From NCBI GenBank assembly GCA_900095095.1, contig FMBT01000451.1:1-64000 (forward strand): DNA of 64,000 nt, given 5' to 3'. Below, one piece after another: positions 22,780-34,263 of this stretch. The notes under the pieces are model-generated. The model had not been told where the DNA came from, did not search any database, and saw only the letters and a list, made by a program, of their open reading frames with translations. This DNA is from Fragilariopsis cylindrus CCMP1102 (taxonomy: Eukaryota > Bacillariophyta > Bacillariophyceae > Bacillariales > Bacillariaceae). Every line of letters starts with the position of its first letter. Positions within the stretch are counted from its first letter, which is position 1. The position numbers were made by a program, and so were the translations under genes.

Positions 22780-24556
22780 ATGACTCTAACTAGCAGGTAT
22801 AGTTGTGCCAAAAGAGTTGTATTGATCGGCTCTAGTGGGGGTGGAACAGCAACCCTCGGTCATAACAATGTATCCGAATTCGTAAAGCTGATATCAGATA
22901 ACCTAAATAGAATTGGCGGCGGCGACGACGACGACGAATTGGTAGTAACGGTAAATTTGGACACTGTTCTATTTGTTTCTTTAGATAATGGGGGTGGTCT
23001 TGATTCTGTTACTGGAGAGGAAGACGCAACCCTACTTTGTATTCAAGATTCCGGATCAAAGGAGGTAATTTTTCATAATTCATTAGATCAAATAAATAAA
23101 TGATGAAGAAATACGATGAAAGCGTTGCAATAGATATCCAAGAAGGCAAAGTTCACGGACTAATAACGGTATCATGTGACCCATCTATTTATCTCGTACC
23201 TTTCAAGCTGCAGCGAAACACAATGTACCCATCACTGGGACAGGTGGAACGTCGTTGTCTATGGCAACGTCAAAGTTTAAACTGCGATTAATTGGAAATG
23301 CGGGGGATCTGTAGGTACACACCGGAGACTAAGGCAATATCATTTGCCAGTGCTTTTTCGGAAGAATGGGACTTAAAATACTGTCCATGGGAAGCAACGA
23401 CGACGAAAGCAGCAAATGCTCCCTCCTGGAAATCAGTCCTCAATTCATGTTTGCCTGGATTTTGGAGTATAGTATTACTGAAAAGAATTATTCTTACAAC
23501 GCCGGTAGGAGAATGTATACCAGAGCACGAACGTAAAGCATTAATTTTCATGATTGAATCCTATTCGTTGCCAATACTTTGTGCTGTCATTATGGCTACT
23601 TCTCGGAGGAAGGTAGAAAGTGTACAAATGTCGGCCGTACTCGCAGCCTCTGCTTGTCGTAAAACAATATTGGGTGGTCTAATATCTGGCTGGTGCGTGT
23701 CCATTTTAGAAGAACGATTGCTGTACATATGTATTCTTAAATGGAAACTTCCAGCTACCATGACAAACTTACTTAGGGTATTCGTTGGAATTTTGACCGC
23801 AGTCATTATGATACCTATAAGTCCGTACTTGAGTCAGATTACGGAACAATATAGAATATTACATTGACATATCTTTGGGAGTCAACAGGAAGTAGTAGTG
23901 TGGTGCATGGATACATCCGTCTCCTTGCTTCCTCGTTTTTGGGTTGTTTATTTTGTTATGGAAGCAAGATAGGTTGGTGTAAGTCTTTGTTTTAAACCTG
24001 AACTTGTTGATCATACCCAGAAAGGTGGCCAACCGATTACATGCGATGAGGAGATTGGATTGTATCTAAACGGTGGACCTTTTTTTTTGTCTTCCATCTT
24101 CTATACTTCAGATCATTCAATATTCCTACCTATCATTTTGGTCGAAATGGAGATTGGAGATGCCTCAATGCTTGGCGCTTTAGATTTTTTGACACTTGTA
24201 TTGGTTAGCGCTGGAATTTGCCTTGGGATCATATTGACAGGTTCCACAGAGGAGCGCAGCCTTGCAAGAAGAGGTATTGCAACCAATCTACTTTGTGGGG
24301 ACTTTATCGAAGTTTGCTATCCTCATATGGAAAACATTATCTTGTAAATATTTCAGGTTATGTGGCAAGCTCCGTTTCAGTTGCAGTTCTTACAGGTGGT
24401 TGTAGGTCGTCAGCGTATATGCCATTCCCTGTCGCTATTTGGCTAGCCAACGATCAGAAACAATTTCTCATCGCATCTACGATCGCATTTTTAATTCCGT
24501 TCATTGCAACCATCAGTAACTATTATTTTTTTGTTCGGAAAAGAAAAACGGATTAA
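22780..24556 (+). CDS. Conserved multipass membrane protein with glycine-rich N-terminal domain; apparent frame breaks
   Basis: Residues 10-200 form a soluble domain. It opens with VVLIGSSGGGTATLGHNN and contains VHGLITVSCDPSIYLVPF, NVPITGTGGTSLSMAT and LRLIGNAGG. Glycine-rich turns like these suggest nucleotide or sugar binding. Several membrane spans follow, with SKIGW spliced to YHSIFLPIILVEMEIGDAS by a 133-bp intron (23979-24111), then RRGIATNLLCGDFIEVCYP, GYVASSVSVAVLTGG and a basic C-terminus (FVRKRKTD). Homologous-looking text is split over frames with -1 steps near 23096, 23207, 23305, 23318, 23865 and 24328. The start at 22780 is provisional. I do not know a proven function; a PTS EIIC-type transporter is possible but unverified. 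Confidence 0.55.
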
Positions 24557-24671
24557 GAAACGAAATATTAAAAAGGGGGAGAATACCATAAACAATATAT
24601 TTTTTAAACGTAATATATATTATTTACTGCAAGGAAAAAATTATTATACCCGTATTACACGTTCTAGCTGC

Positions 24672-25442
24672 TCATTCAAGTTCATTTTGAATAGCATAGT
24701 TTTGATGAGTTTTGTATTCAACACCAGGAGCATCCCATCCCTTAGAACGAAGATCTTTAGCAATATAATTTATTCTCTTCGCGTTCACACCGAAGTCTAG
24801 ATATCCAATTCGACTACTTGAACGGACTTGCACATTCCTTTTCCCATAACCGTCGATATATGCCACTTCCAAATCATCGTAATAACCATTTTTTAAACTT
24901 TCAAATTGTGTATAAATATACGAACTTTCATTTGTAATAATTTTAAATCCTCCACCATCGATATTTGACTGTCCTGGTTCGTAGGAATTGATGGTAGATA
25001 CGAGCTGTTCGAACGCCTTTTTACGATCGTCACCATATTCTTCAGGCCACGACCAAGATGGAATATTATGGTCAGGATCATCTTCAATATTGTCTGTCGA
25101 AACAAAGCAATTTGGTGCCGATCCACAATGCTTCAATCCAACGTATTCCTCCCCAACAATATCCATCCTCTTCATGACCCCTAAATCGTTTGGCTTTGGC
25201 CCTTTACGTTTTGGACGATCGAATGAAGCTACTTTATTGTCGAAACCAAATGCTGTTTCAGGACTACCAGCAAGGAAAGCAAAACCCGCAAAACCAGCTT
25301 TAAATGCGTCCTGACGGGAAATGGATCCACCCTCCGAACATCGGTTATTATTGGGCGATACTAGTGCAAGTGTCAAATCAACACATATCACTAATGAAAC
25401 TATCACCTGAAGGATCAGGAACTGTCGTCCAAATTCTTTCAT
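24672..25442 (-). CDS. DUF1499 family protein with organelle leader
   Basis: A single-exon gene of 256 residues from the ATG at 25442. The N-terminus is a signal-peptide-like hydrophobic run ([20 protein letters not shown]). It is followed by [18 protein letters not shown] and ETAFGFDN, a bipartite pattern used for plastid or thylakoid targeting in diatoms. The body carries the DUF1499 signature: [17 protein letters not shown], then HNIPSW, then [20 protein letters not shown] and [24 protein letters not shown]1499 proteins occur in proteobacteria and plastids and have no settled biochemical role. The gene ends at a TAA (24672), convergent with the membrane-protein gene 115 bp away. No frame break. 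Confidence 0.82.
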   Translation of the reverse strand: MKEFGRQFLILQVIVSLVICVDLTLALVSPNNNRCSEGGSISRQDAFKAGFAGFAFLAGSPETAFGFDNKVASFDRPKRKGPKPNDLGVMKRMDIVGEEYVGLKHCGSAPNCFVSTDNIEDDPDHNIPSWSWPEEYGDDRKKAFEQLVSTINSYEPGQSNIDGGGFKIITNESSYIYTQFESLKNGYYDDLEVAYIDGYGKRNVQVRSSSRIGYLDFGVNAKRINYIAKDLRSKGWDAPGVEYKTHQNYAIQNELE

Positions 25443-25904
25443 TCTGCCGTTCCTTTTTTACTGGAAATATTTTTTTTGTGTTATTGACAACTCCTGCATG
25501 CCAGATTTTGATGCCAGTGCGACATACGAAGTAAGCAGCCAAGCTGCTTTGCCGAAATGAACAAATTTTATTTGGCTTCTGCGTTATTTTTTGATGATAT
25601 TCAAATATTCAATATGCTGCTGCGCATGCGAGGATGTGTGAATGAGATTAGTGTGTCACGAATCCGACAATCCGTGACTCAATTACAAAACATCATATCT
25701 TTCTTTCTGCCATCAATAATCAAGCATACCGATAATACATACAATAACATTCACAACATAATGATGTCCATAATAATACGAGAAGTAGCAGAAAGATTCG
25801 CCTCATCGCAACAGTGACGATTACAACTGAAAGCAACATTAACATACAATACCCCAGATCTCCAATTGTACCCAGGAAATCAGATATAGATAGATAGAAA
25901 AAGG
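25443..25904. other. Divergent promoter spacer
   Basis: Spacer between the DUF1499 gene (minus) and the Ycf49-like gene (plus). The 86-codon frame at 25557-25817 overlaps the 5' leader and has no domain. A short inverted repeat (gtcacgaatccgacaatccgtgac) lies at about 25654. Confidence 0.4.
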
Positions 25905-27396
25905 ATGATTGCTAGACGAAACCTACTACTATTACTAGGCGTTGTCCTCTATGGGAGAGAAGGCGATGGATTCTTGCTGCCGTCTACACAACAACCTAAT
26001 GAGATGCGAATTAGAAGAAATCCTACCAATAATAATGAGAAACAGATTCGATACGGATCTGGAAGGATAGTCTCGTCTAACGTATTCATTGACCCATTTT
26101 CTACAACTGAAAGTTTATCTTTCCTGGACGAATCTATTAAGAATATGGGACGAGAACAAGCGGAAGCACTAGCGGGGCCATTTTTCGGAGCATCACTTTT
26201 CCCATATCTTGCATTTCTTTGGTTATTGGCGAGAGAAGAAAACCAATGCCCAAAGGGGGTAACTGTTGGATTTACAACATGTCTATTGTTTGTTTTCCTT
26301 ACGATTCCGGCTGCAATTGCGTCTCAAGTTTTATATGGTGTTTCATTGGCTGACAGTGACTGGCTTCACGGATCTGCAGAATCCCTTCTAACTATTACCA
26401 ACCTTGTTACAGTAGTTGCATTTCGCCAAGCATTGGATTCAAAAGAAAAGGGATCTTCCACTATGCCCCTTTCTGCAACAAATTGGTCACCCATGGTGTG
26501 GCTTGTCGTTGGATCGACTATATTGGCATCAATTACAGCCATCGTTCCAGCCATATCAGATCCATTGATACACACCAAGTACCTCGGTGGCTTTATGGAT
26601 CTACCCTTCATTTTTCCAGGGGCGAACCCAGAACCAGGTACGAGAATTTTCCTTGTTGTGTTGTACTACTGTTGTACTTGTACTTGTAGTTGCTGACTTC
26701 TCTCTCAAAATTCTATTGCATCTTTCGATCCGATCAGAAAACGCTTTGTCAATAGCAACCTGGATTATTCACATCAGTAGTCTGGTTGAATTTTTGGTGG
26801 CTATGGGATTCGCATGGCGGTGGGCAACGGTTACTGGCAACAAAACTTGGAAGGGTTTGACTTGGGGGTTGATACCGTTGCACACCTCCGGAATAACAGC
26901 CTGTACATATCATTTGTTCTATAATCAACTTCCTTTTTTAGTTCCCTTCCAGGCTTTTCTAACATGTGTGGGAAACACGACAGCGGCAATTGCTGCATAC
27001 AGGATTGCACGATCCAATGGATGGAAGCCTGAAGGGGAATATGAGCAATGGACTTCTATGCTAGATTCTATTACCAACTCTCCATCAGAGGTTATTCTTG
27101 TCTCAGAAACGAATAATTCTATACCAGAAGAAGGAGAATCAGAATCAGAGTCTTTGGTTGGGTTTGAAGATTTGGGACAAGCTTTAAGCGGAGATAATGA
27201 CTACAGTTTTCTAATCAAATTGTTTGCTGGTTGTGCAGTCGCGTCTTATGTCATCAAGTACGGTGAGACATATTTTGATTTTCCGTATGATGCTAATCCC
27301 TATGCTGGACTTGCCTTTATCTTTGTCCCTACTGGACTAAATGCCTATAAGTGGTATCGACGGGGGCAAGATCCCACTTTTGAAGGTTGGTTCTGA
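25905..27396 (+). CDS. DUF3593-Ycf49 (DUF2499) fusion, plastid membrane protein
   Basis: Two exons (25905-26637, 26738-27396) with a 100-bp GT-AG intron give 463 residues. The N-terminal hydrophobic leader (RRNLLLLLGVVLYGREG) precedes a DUF3593 domain (AGPFFGASLFPYLAFLWLLA and the following membrane spans). Across the intron PGANPEP joins ENALSIATWIIHISSLVEF, the start of a Ycf49-like DUF2499 domain (GNKTWKGLTWGLIPLHTSG, CTYHLFYNQLPFLVPFQAF, CVGNTTAAIAAYRIARSNGW). Both families are found in cyanobacteria and plastids. A third hydrophobic region with DFPYDANPYAGLAFIF closes the protein. Function is not established; residence in a plastid membrane is the likely inference. No frame breaks. Confidence 0.85.
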
Positions 27397-27800
27397 TTAT
27401 TTTAATGACTACGAAGAAAAATAAGGGTCATAGTATTTTGTCGAAATCCGTTCAATTTAGCAAAATACAGGACCTGGATTTCGATGCCGATAATTCAGTA
27501 CAGGAAAGCTATAGTTCTTGTACTATCTAAATAATTGTATACTACATCATTTACTTATATTTTACTATTCACTGTGTACTTAATTCTCTTATTAACTTTA
27601 TCTCAACTAAAAGTTAACTGGAACCTTTTAGGTAATCCTGCAAGTAGTGGGACGAATATTAATATTTGTACTATTCAATACAATGTATACGATGTGTCAA
27701 CAAGAACCATACTTTATTCATTGTAATGCATTATTTTATATAAATCATGTGTTTATTCTAATATTTGTAATTATGATTTTAATATTACACCCTCCTATCT

Positions 27801-29467
27801 TTAGTTGGTTGCTGTCGCCTGGACACTGTCGGTGACACGATTGAGTTCCATACAAAAGCTGGAAATTGCCTTGTCCCAAGCCCCGTTGGGTGTTTCTTCG
27901 GTATGAAATTCGACTAAATTTGCCACTTGATCAATCGACCCTTCGAGACTGCCATCCGTGATCATGGTAGCTGCAATTTTTTCGGCCTTCTCGTTGCTAA
28001 CACCCAATTTGAGGGCCAATTCACTGAAATAAATCGAATGATAAATCCTAGATACAGCTAGCATATTTGCCTCGATGACACCTCTTTCCATAATAGTCAA
28101 ACCGTCCCCCATGATTGCTTTCTGGTGAGGTTGAAGCGATGATTCAAACTTTACCAGTTCTTCCTTCCCAAGGATCTGACTTTTGTACATTTTCGTTAAG
28201 ATGGTAGCATGCGTCTCAAATTGCGGAATACTGTCAAGTTGGTTAAGACGAGGATCCTTGTATATATGTCCTAAAACTCTCTGCCTCTGTGGACCACTTG
28301 GGGCTAAAATGGCACAGGTGACTGCCCGACCTAACATAGCTAACAAGTCCTCTGCACGAATCAAATCACCTGAACTTTGACTCAAATCGTGATATCGACC
28401 CGCGGCTTGCAAGAATTTTCGATTAGAGTCCAAGACACGTGCATAAGTCGACTTGTATCGTAGAATAAGACCTAGGTGTTGGTCGGCATTCGTGATGGAC
28501 TCTACGACACCACCGGCCTTGGTAACGGCGGAGTCTTTTATCGTCAAAGGAAGTGAATAAGAGTGAGATAACGACGACGGAATGGTAGTATCACCAATAA
28601 ACAAAAACACGAAACACAACATATTTCTTTCTTATAAAACAATTGACTGACTTGGTATACACTTTGGAACTTACCAGATTCAGCAATCTGATCTTCCTCT
28701 AAGAAACACTCGGCGATCCGGACGTATACTGTTATTCGAGTTATTACCAATAAAACGTAGAGTGGTTAAAAAAGTAAAATGAATATCGCAAACAAATTTG
28801 AAATTGAGTTTTCGTCGTAACATTACTATGTAGAAATGGTATATTGTCAAGAACAGAACAAACAAAACGAAACAAAAAAAAAAAAGTCAATATTGGCTTA
28901 CCATCACACTTGTCTGCAGCACTAAAGTAATAAACACTGCCTTTATCATCATCCATTCTCATTCCAGAAAGAACAGCAGCGGCTGCGGAATAGTCTCCCT
29001 GCTCATTGATATTGTATTCAAAGATTTGTTGTCGTACTTTGTTGTCGGCTGCACCATCCACTGGAGTTGTTGGTAAATGCTTTAAAGTTTCCAAAATACA
29101 TTCATCATTTCATTATTTGATAATGCTTTAGGTAAAAAGTTTGTCGTTTCCACGGCAGTTTTGATCAAATATGATGCCAAACTGCGCTGTTCCCCCTACA
29201 AGAAAAGAAATGGGGAAAAGGTAAAAGTATTACACAAGAGTAAGTAGTTATTATTCGGTGTTTGAAGACATAAAACGATATCCTAGTTTCTTCTCTTCGA
29301 CGACAACTGTTGTAGACTGATTTAATTTAAATCGGTCGTTAGAGTTTCAAAATAATTACCTGACCCAATGCTTGCCACGACGAAGGCCCAAATGTAAAAA
29401 TTGTTGCCAACGATCCATAATCATGGCTCTGTGTGGCGGTATCAATCGTTTGAATGAATCCGTCCAT
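27801..29467 (-). CDS. CSN4: COP9 signalosome complex subunit 4
   Basis: Four exons (29467-29360, 29195-28902, 28728-28675, 28534-27801) are linked by GT-AG introns that join in phase, apart from one -1 step inside exon 2 near 29104. The C-terminal PCI region matches CSN4 closely: YARVLDSNRKFLQAAGRYHDLS, RAVTCAILAPSGPQRQRVLG, HIYKDPRLNQLDSIPQFE, SLQPHQKAIMGDGLTIMERG, VIEANMLAVSRIYHSIYFSE, LGVSNEKAEKIAATMI and the final CMELNRV helix. CSN4 is a scaffold of the COP9 signalosome, which removes Nedd8 from cullins and so controls SCF-type ubiquitin ligases. The predicted length of about 396 residues is normal for the family. Confidence 0.9.
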
Positions 29468-30450
29468 GTTCACTTCGTTATTTCAGAATAGCCTTCAATT
29501 ACTTTTCACACCCACTCTCAATCTTAAATTTTGATCCGTCGCTTGTCGCTTTTCCTTCTTTCGAAAGAGAAAAAAAGAGATCAGTCAAGATTTAGTTTTT
29601 GTTTTGATTTGAGACTGAAATTAAGTGATATGTTACATTTTCTCTGACCCCCCCCCGCCCCCCACAATTATTGTGAATTTTATTTGAATCAATCAATCTC
29701 AACATATTCCTCCGGAAGTACACATACGGTACTGTACTAATATTCGAATATGGACGGTACTCTAGCTAAGTTAGTACTTCACATCTTTGCACTCATCTTA
29801 TCTCTATGCTACGGTATACCGGTATACTGTATTACCTTAGAAAAACAATAACCATTAAGAAGCTTCTTTGTAGCTTATTTATGATACAGTTTCTATCTAC
29901 TCTGAAATGACACTTTATTGTCACTAGACATCATCATAAATACTGCTACTGCTGATTATGATAGCACAATAAAGTGGATAATTCCTTCCTTACAGTTGTA
30001 GTTTGAATATGATAATGCCAATGAACAATCAAGACATATCTAGTACTAAACGAAAACTGCACATAATTTAGGTGGATTGTTGGTGGTTGAAACCTGTTAT
30101 ATTTATTAGTGCGTAAAGTAGCCTATTAGTCATACCATATTATATAATTTTTTTTAATCAATATTTTTCAACATCTTCAAATGATTAGTATTGCCACACA
30201 CCCAGAGCATTCATACCGATCTAGCAATCAAAGGTTTGGAGATGTAATTTTCGTGTCATCTAAATCTTGTTATTGTCGTCATCATTTCTCAATTTTCAAT
30301 TTTCATAGGGCCCTCCCTCGACAAAACTCGTCATCATTATTTATCATTTTTTTTCCTTGTCTTTCGGATTTGAGTTCTCAGTAATAGGATCCGTTTACTA
30401 TGAGATACGACTCATACTTCCGAATTTTAAAAAAGAGGATGGAAATGCAT
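29468..30450. other. Spacer with a C-tract
   Basis: About 1 kb between the CSN4 start and the 3' end of the Cys-rich gene. It holds a poly-C tract at about 29648-29664 and AT-rich sequence. I see no gene. Confidence 0.45.
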
Positions 30451-30840
30451 TTACTCTTGACAGCTTGGACAACCGCATGCTGGACCGTGGGCGGAACCAC
30501 TACCTGAGCAAGAACTGCAAGAACAACCTGCCTTATGTGTTTTTGTTTGGGAACAGGCCGGACAACCGCATGCTGCTCCATGAGTCTTAGGTTGTGTTCG
30601 GGAACAGGCTGGGCAACTGCATGCTGATCCATGAGTACCACGACAACTATCACAAGAACAAGATTGACTGTGTCCATTCACGACAGCAGCCAATCTTGAG
30701 GTGGATGATGTAGCATGAGTAGCGAATGCTGCATTGGTGGTTTGTTTGACTGCTGGGGAAAATGCAGACGCTTCTTGCGAATTAAAGAAAACGCCGAAGC
30801 TGAAAAGAGAGACGATTGCGGCAATAGATTTCGTGAACAT
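30451..30840 (-). CDS. Plastid-directed Cys-rich CxCxxC repeat protein (metallothionein-like)
   Basis: A single exon of 129 residues. The leader MFTKSIAAIVSLFSFGVFFN ends in EASA-FSP, a good diatom ASAFAP-type plastid import motif with Phe at +1. The mature part has five CxCxxC blocks: CSCDSC, CSCPAC, CGCPAC, CSCSSC and CGCPSC. They are spaced about 14-16 residues apart by Gly/Ser/Thr/His-rich linkers (such as RTQPKTHGAA) and end CQE. Fifteen Cys in about 75 residues, with His in the linkers, points to metal binding, as in metallothioneins, though the spacing is not a named class. Stromal zinc or copper buffering or a chaperone role is inference. Two TGACGT motifs lie about 290-310 bp upstream. 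Confidence 0.75.
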   Translation of the reverse strand: MFTKSIAAIVSLFSFGVFFNSQEASAFSPAVKQTTNAAFATHATSSTSRLAAVVNGHSQSCSCDSCRGTHGSACSCPACSRTQPKTHGAACGCPACSQTKTHKAGCSCSSCSGSGSAHGPACGCPSCQE

Positions 30841-31584
30841 TTTTGTTTTTTTAGTAGTGACTATTTAATCGAATGGCAATGATGATGTACTTGGAAGGAT
30901 CCTTTGACTGCCGAATATAAAGATGTGATTACATTGGGTCACTCCTTATTCATCGTCACATTTTCGAACAACTAAGTTATCGTATCCGATAATTTAAATT
31001 TGGCCCACAACACAACATATGAACGAATGAATTTTTTGTATGGTGCTGAATGCACGAGAAAAGCACGCTGCTGCTAAATACTACTGTGCGTTTTTCATCG
31101 CGTCAAACTTGAAGTTGGTCGCGAGTGACGTTGCTATATTCCTATGACGTACTATTACCTTTGTGTGTGATTTGATTGGATACTATCCGGTACGTACGAA
31201 TTTGTTCATGCAATGATTGAAACTCGATCAGAACGACTAAAGTTCCCCTAACAAACTCAGAACCGACTAAGTTCCCTCCTAACAATTTCCTTTTGATCCA
31301 AGTAGTCAAAACGAGTTATGAAGGAAACACATTCACGGGTGAGAAAAACACAAAAACAGATGCCTTATTTAGTTTTTCATAAAATGGGTCACATCGAACA
31401 TGCACAACATTTAAACATTTTCGAATTTAAACATCGAATATCTACTTCTCGTTCAACGCTTATTATCATACTTCATATCGCATATCATCATTGATTTAAA
31501 CTGCATCATCCGTACCTGTATTGTAAATCGTCGAAGTATCGCAAGGACATCTGTACAAGATATAATAGATTCATTTAATAGAAT
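30841..31584. promoter_or_regulatory. Divergent promoter region with two TGACGT motifs
   Basis: This is the region between the Cys-rich gene (minus) and the PRA1 gene (plus). TGACGT occurs at 31126-31131 and 31145-31150. The same hexamer is the CCRE1 element bound by bZIP factors in CO2/cAMP-responsive diatom promoters. Whether it works here is unknown. Confidence 0.35.
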
Positions 31585-32815
31585 ATGTCTCTCGATATTT
31601 CAACGGGTTCTGATGACGCTAACAAGTCAAAGCAGAAGAATTCCGTCAAACTGGATTACATCACAATAAATGCATATGTGACTGGCATGTAAGTAAATAC
31701 AATAATAATTGCATATCCATTTATTACTACATCCTGCGTAATCTTGTGAATTCCACATATCATAAATACTTCAGCTAACAACGACAGTCTTCATTCTGAT
31801 TTTGCATTCTTCGGGGATGTTTTAGGACCGCGTATATTGGGTCTAGAGTGACTCTAGATACTGTACGACCTCTCAACATGGTACGTACGTTTCTTTGTTT
31901 CCTGTTATTTGACACAACCACGGATGTATCACTCCAGTTTAATGTATCTGTTGCGGATTCGAACCGTATATGAATTGCTCTAAATCTTACTTTTCCCTAT
32001 TGATTCATTCATTCAAACTCATACACAAAAAACTTCCAAAACGAATGCAACCCTGTCATATACTGTATTCATATCATAACAAACATAAACGATGAAATAT
32101 TTATTCATTCAAATGAAATTTCCGGTGCCAATGTAACATCAACTTAAACATCATCGTCGAAAATCGCACACCACAATGCTATCACGAATACCCTTACTAC
32201 GTACCACACACCACACCGTATCGCACGACACAAATTACTATGTACTGTACACACTTCTGCTTTTATTCCGAATACGTACAGTTTTTGGGGATTTCGGGTC
32301 CTTCTTTTTGCTTTTCACCCACAGCCTTCAACGCTCCAGTAAAAAAGTTAGACAAATCTACATATGAAAAATTTCAATCTCGGTTGAAATTAAACTTTGC
32401 TTTTTTCCTATCGAATTATGCATTATTGACTGTTGGTGTTGCATTGGTAACAGCTTTGATGCATCCTGGGATGGTGTTTCTAGTTGGTCTGATATGGGGA
32501 CTATGGGGTCTACATGCGTTTTTAATATCCAATGAATTGATATTATTTGGTAGGAATCTTGGGACGGTGATTTCTATATCTCATCGGTCTACTGCATTAA
32601 CGATTCTTACCGTATTCGTAATTCTATGGAAATGCCTTAAACCCTCAATTACGGTTGTCATTATTAGTGGTTTGATTATAGTGGTTCATGCTTTGTTTCG
32701 AGATCCATCACACGTCACGTCAAACGAATTTCAAGATAGAGATAGTAACAGTGATAGCGACGAAACTCACGAGTCGGAAGTACTGGTAGAGAAACCAGGA
32801 CATCGTGATGTTTAA
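31585..32815 (+). CDS. PRA1 family protein (prenylated Rab acceptor)
   Basis: Three exons (31585-31688, 31826-31880, 32282-32815) join in phase to 230 residues (introns of 137 and 401 bp). Exon 1 encodes a polar N-terminus and exon 2 the short RVTLDTVRPLN segment. Exon 3 holds the PRA1 core: an amphipathic region (STYEKFQSRLKLNFAFFLSN), paired membrane spans (YALLTVGVALVTALMHPGM, VFLVGLIWGLWGLHAFLI) and a second pair ending VHALFRDPS. The tail is acidic and Ser-rich. PRA1 proteins sit in ER and Golgi membranes and act on prenylated Rab GTPases. The strong polypyrimidine/CAG at about 32325 cannot be the acceptor because that frame stops at once; the TACAG at 32277-32281 keeps the frame. Confidence 0.85.
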
Positions 32816-33400
32816 AATTAACGATGTCAAAATGATTGTCATCGATTGACTTATTTCCATTAATTTCAATTGAATTTTTTACTATATTTCCCTATTCTCA
32901 CCACAACTAATGGTATGTCGTACAGTTCAGAGAATATTGCAATTAGTCTGGTCTACACAGTAGTATTAAAGGAATGCAACTCACCATATGCTACAAATTT
33001 CAATGGAATTAAATCGTTTTGGACAAGATTGCTAGACTATTCATATCAAAATAGAGTAAGACCGAGTGGTATAAAAAATTATGCGTTGGCAAAGTGCCTT
33101 CAAGATATAATATATACTACTGTATATACATTAATCTATATTTTTATATGCCCAACCAACACGTAAATTGATAATTACTTTCATTTGCTGCGAGATTTTT
33201 TCCACTACGGCACTGTTCGTGCGCGCTTTCCGCGTTCTTTATTTTTCACACACGACTTGATTGTGACGATGTCAAGCTTATTGCCATAACTGTTAACTCA
33301 AACAATAAAAGTTCATAACATAAAACATTACTAATACGAATTTTAGAACCCAAGAACCCAAGCAACAAGAATATAACCCAAGCATACCATCATCGTAATA
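32816..33400. other. Spacer between tandem genes
   Basis: AT-rich. A 98-codon frame at 32870-33166 begins in the PRA1 3' region and shows no domain. The 5' leader of the next gene occupies about 33290-33400. Confidence 0.4.
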
Positions 33401-34096
33401 ATGGAATTGGCGCAACCAGCACCGGTCGTCGAAGAAGCTCTTGCTGAAGCTCCTAAAGAGTCCGAAAGCGTCAGAGTCAAAGCTCCTAAAGAGTCCGAAA
33501 GACCCGAACCCAAATCATGTGTTGTTGCACCCGCAACAACTGATTATAATAAGTTTGCTCCGAAAATTTCAATTCAAGAAGCTTCATCTCTTTCCGTTGC
33601 AGTACTAAGGAAGCAAGGTACCGATTTCGAAAGCGAGGCTGCCGTTATTAAGGGTTGTGTAGAAAAGATTGCACTAAGACGATGGTTGCCAATGATATAC
33701 GATGAACGGGATTTTGTTAGCTACGGAGAAGTGCGTCGATATGTTTTTGTGAAGGGGAATTGCATCTTTGTTTATGGACAAAAAGATGACCCTAAGCCGT
33801 TGTTTGTTATTCAATTGGAATCAATCCGAGCCGAAATCGAAGATCCGCACAAACCTCATAAAAATAGCTATTCAATTTCACCACAAGCTGGTACTGATAA
33901 CTTGCCAAGTGTTCACTTAGTAACGGTACTCCTTATGGATAAAAATTCTATAGATAAAAATTCTAAAGGATATGGGAAGCAATTGTATCAAATTACCTTT
34001 GACGATCGTAACGACAAATCTGTAGTGAAAAGATTTATGGATACATTGAGGACCAATGCAAAACATTATGGAGGTGAAGTTGTAGTGCATCTGTAG
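33401..34096 (+). CDS. Conserved protein with a PH-like domain, function unknown
   Basis: A single exon of 231 residues. The N-terminal 55 residues are low complexity, with a small internal duplication (APKESESVRVK then APKESERPEPK). From about residue 85 to the end the pattern of strands and the closing helix is PH-like: IKGCVEKIALRRWLPMIYD, YVFVKGNCIFVYGQKDDPK, LFVIQLESIRAEIEDP, then YQITFDDRNDKSVVKRFMD with a helix to TNAKHYGG. It could bind a phosphoinositide or a protein partner; no catalytic motif is visible. No signal peptide or membrane span. The frame is intact and the ATG at 33401 is preceded by an A-rich leader. Confidence 0.6.
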   Translation: MELAQPAPVVEEALAEAPKESESVRVKAPKESERPEPKSCVVAPATTDYNKFAPKISIQEASSLSVAVLRKQGTDFESEAAVIKGCVEKIALRRWLPMIYDERDFVSYGEVRRYVFVKGNCIFVYGQKDDPKPLFVIQLESIRAEIEDPHKPHKNSYSISPQAGTDNLPSVHLVTVLLMDKNSIDKNSKGYGKQLYQITFDDRNDKSVVKRFMDTLRTNAKHYGGEVVVHL

Positions 34097-34154
34097 TAGA
34101 AGCAGTATCAAAAATGGACATCAAAGATGATTCAAAATAGTAAGAGTGAGGAGA

Positions 34155-34212
34155 TCGTGTCACGCAAACAAACAAAACAAACAAACAAACAAACAGACAC
34201 ATACACACACGT
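34155..34212. repeat. CAAA/CA simple repeat
   Basis: Short tetranucleotide CAAA run followed by CA repeats, between the convergent PH-like and RabGGTase beta genes. Confidence 0.7.
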
Positions 34213-34263
34213 AGATCCCGTAGAAATGAAATTTTGGCGTCCCTTATTTTCTACAGTAGGGCT

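Noticed and set aside
25557-25817. 86-codon frame before the Ycf49-like gene
   Set aside because: It covers the promoter and 5' leader, with no recognisable features.
31960-31980. tRNA T-arm-like sequence (GGTTCGAATCC on the minus strand)
   Set aside because: The stem has a mismatch and no other tRNA arms can be folded around it; it lies inside a PRA1 intron.
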